From: Glandiceps talaboti
Taxonomy: Eukaryota > Hemichordata > Enteropneusta > Spengelidae
Reading direction: 5' to 3'
Length of the DNA stretch: 64,000 nt
NCBI RefSeq assembly: GCF_964340395.1
Contig: NC_135549.1
Location: forward strand, 25,817,342 to 25,881,341
Below the pieces are notes generated by a model that was not told the origin of the DNA, made no database searches, and was given only the letters and a program-made list of their open reading frames with translations. The translations under genes and the position numbers were made by a program. Below, in pieces: positions 56,045 through 64,000 of this stretch; position 1 is the first letter of the stretch; each line of letters starts with the position of its first letter.

Positions 56045-56200
56045 TGTGTGTACGTACGTACGTACGTACGTACATACTACGTACGCGCGCGCGTCCATCC
56101 TTCCATACATTCCTCTATTTATTTATTTATGTATTTATTCATAAACTTATTAATTTATTTATTTATTTATTTATCTATTTTATTTATTTATTTATTAACT
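56005..56200. repeat. GT, GTAC and TTTA microsatellites
   Basis: GT to about 56,050, then GTAC units to 56,075, a short CG run, and TTTA units from 56,116. Confidence 0.93.
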
Positions 56201-56616
56201 TATAATAATTGTAGGAGAGGGTACCGAATGAGCAGTCTGTTCAAATCGGCATATGTTGTATTTGAGAAAGTGATATCATAAAATTATGATACAGTAATTA
56301 ATATAGACTTAGATGTAGACGAGATGTATGATACAATAGGTTAACGAACTCTGACATTTACAACGTAAAAACATGTAACGTACTAGCTACCCCTCATCGT
56401 CATTAAATACCCCTCAAAATCACATCAAACGCTACAATTATTGCAGCTGGTAACGTACCATCATGTGACTGCCTGGCCATGCATTTCATCTGCAAAGATA
56501 TGATTTATTAGGGTTTATTTATATGCATCGCTATGGAAACCTTCCTTTCTGAATATCTATACAAACTTATTCCCGGTTCTTGACATATCAGGTTTCAGGT
56601 TTGGAAAAACTCAAAG

Positions 56617-56799
56617 ATGTCGCTAACGGGGGGAGGAAGTATGGATGAAACGACCACACGCAAACCCTGTTTTTGCCGATGGAGATATTGGACGCTTGTC
56701 CCAGTACTAATTGTCACCGTGACTGTATATTTAGTTATCGACGAACCCCTGGAGATGACGAAAGGAGCAAATAGACCCCCTATCATGCAAAGTGTTCTG
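56617..56799 (+). CDS. Candidate first exon of a type II membrane protein
   Basis: The ATG (AAAGATGTC context) opens 61 codons ending CTG|GTGAGT in phase 0. Residues 1-25 are a short hydrophilic Cys/Arg-containing tail (TTTRKPCFCRWRYW). Residues 26-43 (TLVPVLIVTVTVYLVI) form one hydrophobic segment, followed by a polar stem (DEPLEMTKGANRPPIMQS). This is the layout of type II Golgi enzymes such as glycosyl- or sulfotransferases, but no catalytic exon was identified downstream. A stretch at 57,271-57,368 has splice signals but does not join convincingly. Confidence 0.4.
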
Positions 56800-56899
56800 G
56801 TGAGTTTTTCCAATCCATTGTCGTTTGTTTTTGTAAAATTAGATTATAATAACAAAATGTGAGCTTCCGATAACCTGACCGACACTAGTTTAAACCTCC

Positions 56900-57820
56900 G
56901 ACCTTAAACATAATTTTGAAACATACAAAACAAAAAAGATATGAAATTCTCTTTGTCTTCTTGATCTTCATGCACGTCTGTTTTGTTTCCCCAGTTAGTC
57001 AGTACAGTACATATTTCATCGAACTATCACAGAAAGCGTATTCTAATCGAGTTTTTTTTTTTGAGTCGAAGCAATATTTTCAAAAATAAAAAGCAATTAA
57101 ACAGATAAAATGAAATAATCCCAACCTACCTATCCTATTTTCTGAGGCCATGTTGTCGGAAACACATATTTTATTTTGTGCGACTCAACATTGTTCGTTT
57201 TACTAGACTGTTTATTTTCTATGGGGTTTGCAAAGAAAAACAAAGCTAAACCTCTTATTTGTTTAACAGTGCCGTCTAAAATCTATCGGCAATTATTTCC
57301 ATGGTTTTCTCATAAAAATAGTCAATTCCCTAGCTTCAATTATCGCTTCAATACCAAAATGCACTACGTAAGTACTCGATTCTGTTCATTTTCTATTCGA
57401 TACGGCAATAAATACTCCGAACCGCTACATTGGAGTCCTTCGTCGCAGCCACTACCATATCGTTGTAGTACGTGGAACATGCGCAGTATTTGTCAACACA
57501 TCCGCCGAATGTAAAAAGTTGGCTGAAAAGTCGAGAATATAGTACGATTTCCACTTGAAAATAACATTGAGAAAGCATTAATCCGATCAAGAGCGACACA
57601 TTTATAGATAATGACATAGAATATGCTCGACTTTCAAAAGAGGTGAGGGATATTGTCTACAAAAAACAGTTTGAATATGTCTTCAGGATCCTAAACACAT
57701 TTTTGATAGGAGCTTACACACGATAGATCTGTAGTGGTTCTTGCGTAAGACCGAAAGCGACATAGCGAAACCGCTACAGTACTGCATCTACATCATCATC
57801 ATCGTCGTCGTCGTAGTTGC

Positions 57821-57888
<68 letters not shown>

Positions 57889-60200
57889 GTACCGTAGCAT
57901 GCGGGGAGGGGGGCGCAGGGGGGGGTAGGGCCCCCCCCTGAGATATTGCTAAAAAGCAAGAAAAAAGCGACTTCTTGAATACATAGCGATGTTATTAAAA
58001 TCGTTATTTACGTGATGATTCCTAGCATGCACGATATAAATTGATGGTTCACTAAAGTCAACAGTGACTGTACACTGACTCCTCGCTAATATGCATCTTA
58101 TATCTCTATTGTACGCTGGCTTAACTTTGAATAAAAAAAATGTGTCCAGTTAAAAATCGTAACTTTAAAAATTCTTTTTGCGGGAAAGTACAAAAGAAGT
58201 TCACATGCACTTTGCATTTTCCGCGAGTAACAGTAGTCTTGAAAGTCTCCTTCATTGAAGATAGCAAGTCGCAATAATGTCAGAGAGTGAAACTCAAAAA
58301 ACAGACGGAAAAGGTTGTTCAACGTGAGGTCGCCTGTTGCATGCAGTGACTCCGAAGATGCACTCGACCTCATTTACATCTTGTTCCTTATATTAAAATA
58401 TTTACTGATAAAACGGCAGACCTCTTTTTGGAATATTTGGTGGCCCTGAAAAACTATTAACTAGGTACGCAGTTTAAAATCCACTTTCAATAATTGTATT
58501 CGGCGTTGTCTTTGGTTAAAATGTTGTTTGTCATTGCACTGACACTAGAATTATTACGCAATTCATTTTGAAGCGACAACTTGCTATGGAAAGAATGGCC
58601 CTGAATTTGTAAACAGAGCTGTACCTTCGACATCAAAATCAAAACTTCAATTATTTCCATTATAATGATAATGAATTCACTGAGTTCACCTTGGGTTCCA
58701 ACATAAAGGAGGGCCATAAAAGTGTTGGGAGTAGGGTAAACAAAATGATTATTTTGTTGTGTTACTTATTTGAGAAAGCACCATCCAATATTTTTTATTT
58801 AAAAGTGTTTTTTTTTTACTTTGAATGTGATATCTTTTCGGCAACTACTTTGAAAGATGTGACATTAGGCCAGGAAAAATGAAAAAGCTGTTCAACCTAC
58901 CCATATATTTTGTTTGGTGATGGGCAATATATCCTCGTGCGGGCTTCGCATTTGTTTCAAAATTAAGGATATTTCTTTATATTTTCTGAGTAGTACATGT
59001 AACAATATACATTTGAGTCTATTCCAAATTATATAATATTTTATACGGTTACTGTGGCTTACTTGGCTCTGCTGATGCATACAGGCATGAATTGAGATTA
59101 AATTAAGCTGTTGCATATCCAATGTGCACTAAAAAGAATTGAGCAAAAGTTTACAACCATGGGAGTCGGCTGAACAGTTATAGGGCCATCAAAGTCTGAA
59201 AGTCTTGAAATGTTTTGCTCTTTATTCGGGATTTTTTGGAACCAAATTGAACTTCAGGAGAAGTCATTTACCAAGTGCACATCCGCAAAATATTTTTCAG
59301 CTTTGCCACAACAAAATACACTTCCAGATAATATGTAATGCATAGCATAATTGTTTCAATTCTGGTATTTTATTACCATATTCAAATATTGTAAGACTTT
59401 AAATTATGTGCATGGTTTGATATTTTATGCCTCTAAATGGCCTCCTACATTGTCTTATTTTCAATTTTTTTTCACCTTTGGAGTTTTCTCTCCAATCAGT
59501 AGCAATCATGGTGATAATTGTCTTTCTCCCAAAACAAGATGGATGGTGTCTGGCTAAGTACCTTCCTGAATAGGGTAGAGCTAATTTTAGACATCTCCGT
59601 ATGCGTGTGAAATCCACATCCTGTGGAAAGTACAAGTAATCTCATTCAGAGTATTATTGTTGTTGGCTATCTGTTATTTTAATGTATCATATTGTACCAC
59701 ATAATTTTATATCTCCACTTACGTTGCTGATCACAGATTCATTTCAACTTGCCATCCTTCAAAACCATCAATCAACGCATCAACTGCTAAATAGATAATT
59801 CTATCCCTTATCTAATTTGATAGTAGGTAACCATCATGGTATAATTTCCCTACTTTTAGTACATGATCCCATGGGAATTGAATTGCAATTTTTCATATAT
59901 TTTATTTGTACACGCGTGTCCAGTATGTCTAGAATGTACCAATTATAATACACAGAAGTATTAACATATAGAATTATAGTTTAGTATTCGTGAATTTACA
60001 ATGTACATATCAGGAAAATGTCTCGGTGAAAAACGTACGTTCAACATAATAACATTTGCGTTTTTCACACGATTATAGTATTGCTGTCGCGAGGTATAAT
60101 TGGAGTAATTGACAATAATGGATAGTTGTAACGCATGGCAACGCGATATTGAATTGTAGGTATCTGACAGTGAGCGGGCGTGTCTTGCTAGGAGCAGATG
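56900..60200. other. No gene seen
   Basis: Unique AT-rich sequence with a TCA/ATC trinucleotide array (about 57,823-57,888) preceded by GCGAAACCGCTAC, a block also present at 39,291. If the 56.6 kb exon is real this would be its intron. Confidence 0.45.
57823..57888. repeat. TCA/ATC microsatellite
   Basis: About 20 ATC units. The poly-Asp and poly-Ile frames across it are artefacts. Confidence 0.95.
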
Positions 60201-60211
60201 AATGTAGGCAA

Positions 60212-60386
60212 ATTAAAGTACCAGCAATACATATCGTGTATCTTGTACGCTGATGGCCTAAGGGGTAAACCATTTGATTTCGAGGGGGGCATTACGTAAT
60301 TTGTAACACAATGTATTATACGCCACATGTCAGATGTTCTATCAATGAAACATCGGAGTTCTTTTATTCAAAGGAACGATTATATG
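60212..60386. repeat. Tandem-duplicated flank with a truncated transposon end
   Basis: 60212-60283 repeats at 60387-60460, and 60289-60386 repeats at 61544-61645. The first copy contains only the left end of the element at 60436 (AGGGGTAAACCATTTGATTT) fused directly to the right flank. Confidence 0.8.
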
Positions 60387-60435
60387 ATTAAAGTACCAGC
60401 TATAGATATCGTGTATATCTTGTACGCTGATGGCC

Positions 60436-61509
60436 TAAGGGGTAAACCATTTGATTTCGGGGAGAGGGGCCGGAGGATTTGGACCTAACAACAATTTGTT
60501 TTTCAACCACCATGACAGCAATTTTTTTTTTTTGAGAGCAACCAGACAGCAATTTTTTTTTTTTTTTTTTTTTTTTTTGGGGGGGGGGGGGCAAGTAGGG
60601 GTATAGCAATTTTTTAAAACATATTTTCTTTAAATTTGACTTTATATTCGCCATGTGTGTCACATCGCATCAAGTCGCGTCGTGTAACCTTGTATTAGTA
60701 TTATTATTGAAATTGAATTTCCTCATAACAGGAGACACACATGATGAATGTAGCTTATTTCAAAAGTAAGAGGTAACAATGAGTGCAGCTAGAAGAATTG
60801 GAAAGTAGGCAGTAAAAGTTGAATAGAAATTTGAGGGAGTCAAGTGGGGGAGATTTTTGAAATGTATTGACTAAAAGAATACCTTTTGGTGCTATTTTAA
60901 CATGTCGAGGTGGAAACAATACTAGTTAAACTTTGAATAAAACTACAAGACAGCAGTAAGGAGGTGGGTACCCCTGGAAATATTCAAATTTAAGGACTAA
61001 AAGAGTACTATCTGGTGTTATTTTAACAAGTCAAGTTGATAACAATACCCTTTCCTGATCACAATTGAAATTTGAATTCAGAAAACTAACACCAAGAAAA
61101 TCTTCAAAGTATATGTGTATTGTTGAATGCCATATCATTTATAATTTTAACAAAAATAACATCATAAAGGTACTAAGTCAGGTGAGTATTCTTAGTAATT
61201 TGATTTGATGTTAGTGTTTTGATTAGTTTCAGTATTTGCCAACAGTTAGTATAAACCTTTGAAAAGTAACTTTAAAAGTTTAGGCGATGTTGCCGCAGCA
61301 GCCACAACACATGTACCTGAGAATTTGACATCTGTAGCTAGTTTCTGCACTTGCAGTACAGTAATTATTTTTAACTCATACACTGGAAACAATTTTTTTC
61401 TGTCTTGAGTTGGTCAGCATATTTGTCCCCCTACTTCTTGGTCGGCGACAATTTTTTTTTCGAAAATCGTCCAGCCCCCACTCCCGGAAATCAAATGGTG
61501 TACCCCTTA
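60436..61509. mobile_element. Harbinger-like nonautonomous element (AGGGGTAAACCATTTGATTT ends)
   Basis: The inverted ends, TAAGGGGTAAACCATTTGAT at the left and the complement of ATTAAGGGGTACACCATTTG at the right, bound 1,074 bp. End sequence and subterminal ACAGCAATTTTTTT runs resemble the 41.65 kb element, so they belong to related families. No ORF for a transposase is visible. Confidence 0.65.
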
Positions 61510-61659
61510 ATACAGTGTGTTTAAATTTAACAAGGATTGCATGGCATTATTACGTAATTTGCAGGCAACTTATTATACACCATGTCAGATGTTCTATCAA
61601 TGAAACATCGGAGTTCTTTTATTCAAAGGAACGGTTATATGATGATATACCTCAAGAGT

Positions 61660-62800
61660 AGAGATGTTGTGTAGTGATGACATCCGCCCTAATTTCTCAC
61701 AGGATAGTAACAGTTCTATTAGTCTAGTTCCTGACGACCGTGTTCCAATCTAGTCATGGATGTATTAGGGGAGACCTTAATGCATCCATGACTCTCGCAC
61801 AGAATTCTGTACTTCCCCTATAGCATCCATATAAACATGATGACACGTACGTTGTCTCGTCCCCTCTTGATTATAGTTTCAGCAGGCTGTACTGGAGGTG
61901 GAGTTCGGTTTGAATTACGTTTATTTACGGTTCACAGCTGTACCAAATGAATATTAATGACCGATGACAACAGCCTAACAATTTGTGATGGATTACTACT
62001 ATGTTATTAGGACATTGACTAGACGTAATGTGGGAAGATAACGTAGTGTAAAATCGGAACAAGGTCGTCATGGAACTAGACTACAGTTCCATATTCTGGT
62101 TCTATTAAACACACAGAGTAGCAACTGTTTACTGTATGTTGGTCTGGCTCAGTGCCAATTACCCAGCATTTCATGGAAAATAATTTCAATGCATGACCCG
62201 TGCCACGCCATTGAGTTAGACTAATTTGATATATCATAAATATTCAGTGTTACCAATCATGCGACCATTTCATAAATGACATGTTGCCAGTGTAACAATA
62301 TGTAAAATAGTCATATGTATTATGAATAGCCGGTGACAATCGCATGGGCATGGGCACATAATGCAATTGTAGAACAGTTTTGTCGATAGCCGAGTGCACG
62401 TGGTTATTCCGCTTGCCTCGGACACGTATTATTGCTTAGATTGCTATTTTCGTAAAAAAAAATTACACGAATCATGCGACTACAAATGTATCAATTTATG
62501 CTTTATACAATAAGACAACTACTTGTGTTCTTTCCGTAGATGTAGGGAAATTATATTCAAGTCAAAACGTTGTCATGTTTGGACTGCAGACAAGGAAAAC
62601 AACAATCTAAGAAATACTAGCTACATGTCCCTATGTCTCTAACCACTGCGGCCAGGTTTCGAGATATAGCCTAGCCGGGTTTGACTAAATTTGCCACACT
62701 GTATAAGGCTGGGTCAGAATTTACGGCGGGGGGGCGAGGCTTTCGGTAGAAATTATTTTTGTCAAAAAAAATTTCGCAGCCCCTCCCCTTCGCGCTCTCA
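61660..62800. other. No gene seen
   Basis: Unique sequence with one 15-bp hairpin (GTCATGGATG ... CATCCATGAC, about 61,754-61,793). No coding or RNA gene was recognised. Confidence 0.5.
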
Positions 62801-62812
62801 ACAAATCAATGC

Positions 62813-63275
62813 GCCCTATTTATGGCGGGAACATTCTTAGTGGTGTTTATATTAAGAATTGTTTATGACATTATGATCCAATCAGTAATATGCAAATTAG
62901 GGCTAAGAATGTGTCTTTTTGGTTAAAAATCTATAACTCCAAAACTACTGAGCAAATAGGGCTGAAATTTGGTGGGAACATTCATAATTGTTCAAGACAT
63001 GATAATCACTACAGTATTATTCAAATAAGGTGTAAAAAATGTGTCTTTTTTCGTCAAAAATTCTGTAATTCCAAAATTACAGAGCAGATTGGGCTGAAAT
63101 TTACTGGGAATACATCTAGAGATATGTAGATGAAAGTGTATTTACAACATTATGAATCCACTGGCAGTATGCAAACTAGGTCTAACAATCTAAATTTTGG
63201 TCAAAAACTTAAATCTTGAAAATTACATGGTGAATGGGGGCTGAAGCTTTGTGGGAAACTGGGAATGTTTCTGGA
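62813..63275. repeat. Diverged tandem repeat, about 135-150 bp, three and a half copies
   Basis: Units share GCAAATTAGGGCTAAGAATG-like starts and GGGCTGAAATTTGGTGGGAA-like ends (about 62,960, 63,090 and 63,240, with a partial at 62,820). Confidence 0.75.
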
Positions 63276-63319
63276 GGTGTTATCCTGCAGTTATTGTTCT
63301 AACCATTTCGACACAACTG

Positions 63320-63465
63320 GACCTAGTAACCATGACAACGCCCTTAGTAACAGTGAAATGACAATGCATGTTACAAAGATAAGAACAGGGATAGGTAGGT
63401 AAGTGAATAAAGATTTTAAAACTGTGTGCAAATATGCCTAGCAACGAGACCATGCCCATACATGT
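63320..63465. repeat. Reverse copies of the GGGCGTGGTC repeat
   Basis: GTAACCATGACAACGCCC near 63,326 and CCTAGCAACGAGACCATGCCC near 63,438 are reverse-complement units of the 44.4-44.7 kb array, again about 113 bp apart. Confidence 0.65.
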
Positions 63466-63500
63466 AGCAAAAGCCAAATACACTTGTGCTATCAAATACC

Positions 63501-63502
63501 CC

Positions 63503-63535
<33 letters not shown>
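63501..63535. repeat. CA microsatellite
   Basis: CA array after a C run, with no other content. The last 450 bp of the window show no supported gene. Confidence 0.9.
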
Positions 63536-63538
<3 letters not shown>

Positions 63539-64000
63539 AGTGTTAGCTGACAGCGTGGCATGAATGTCGTATCTTACAGACTAGCTCTTCTTAGACATAG
63601 ACAGAAAGATTCGGCGTTGTTTGTGCTCCACATTGCTGTCACTTGTAATCAAAGTATTAAGCGACAACAATATAGTGAAGCACAAACAATGGTGAATCTT
63701 TCAGCCTATCCTTGCCCCCACCCCTTGTTTTATATAATTTGTTGCATTCCATAGACATGTACTTGCTAGGAAAGATTGATTCATTATCTTGTAATAGGGT
63801 GGATTCACATCAATGAATTGATTTTGAGATAGCATCATATACAATAGTCTGAACTGATATGTTGTCAATTTCTAGGGAGGTAAAATATCAGTACAGAAGT
63901 GAAAGTATAAATGTATGTACCGACAGAGGACAATGTCAACTCGGGCACAGATGGAGATGTATAACAAGTTCAAATCTTCTGTGAAAAATGTCACCTAGAC

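Noticed and set aside
57271-57368. Possible second exon of the type II membrane protein
   Set aside because: The frame that looks more protein-like needs phase 1 entry, while the 56.6 kb exon exits in phase 0. The phase-compatible frame has no recognisable features.

Overview
The window is eukaryotic, AT-rich, intron-rich DNA from an animal, most likely a marine invertebrate. The coding parts are short exons with canonical GT/AG junctions separated by 0.2-2 kb introns. The rest is dense in microsatellites, fold-back (MITE-like) elements and decayed transposons. The phylum cannot be fixed from the sequence alone. Nothing bacterial or viral was seen.

Layout. (1) 510-6,102, minus strand: eight consecutive in-frame exons of an armadillo-like (ARM) helical-repeat protein whose 3' part runs off the left edge. 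A possible extra 5' exon lies at 9,168-9,230. (2) 11,511-31,400, minus strand: a complete 23-coding-exon gene that I assembled junction by junction, plus a probable untranslated first exon ending at 32,426. It encodes a secreted protein of 1,215 residues: signal peptide, three discoidin (F5/8 type C) domains separated by short cysteine-containing linkers, then three tandem copies of the fibrinogen-like module otherwise typical of neurexin IV/contactin-associated (CNTNAP) proteins. There is no laminin G, EGF or transmembrane segment. Its introns carry a 0.9 kb CAGA repeat, a long TC tract and several small MITEs. (3) 32.6-36.7 kb: no gene seen. (4) 36.7-38.2 kb, plus strand: a broken non-LTR retrotransposon reverse transcriptase with an internal inverted duplication. 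(5) 39.4-44.3 kb: a nest of DNA elements inserted in one another, two with recognisable target-site duplications (TAA and TTA). (6) 44.4-49.5 kb: mostly unique sequence with diverged tandem repeats. (7) 49.5-50.2 kb, minus strand: the last exon of a SAP-like gene whose 3' UTR is a 38-bp minisatellite. (8) 51.5-52.1 kb: microsatellites enclosing a perfect palindrome of two 75-bp arms that contains a complete hammerhead ribozyme on the plus strand. (9) 52.4-55.7 kb: three MITE families. A two-exon candidate gene has one of these MITEs in its intron. (10) 56.6 kb, plus strand: a candidate first exon of a type II membrane protein. (11) 60.2-63.5 kb: a partly duplicated DNA transposon and tandem repeats.

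The discoidin/fibrinogen-like protein is presumably an extracellular adhesion or recognition protein and the ARM protein is presumably intracellular. The two share a strand and lie head to tail about 5 kb apart, and nothing in the sequence links their functions. The strongest unexpected signals are the hammerhead-containing palindrome inside a TA microsatellite, the unusual domain architecture of the large secreted protein, and the nested transposon stack.
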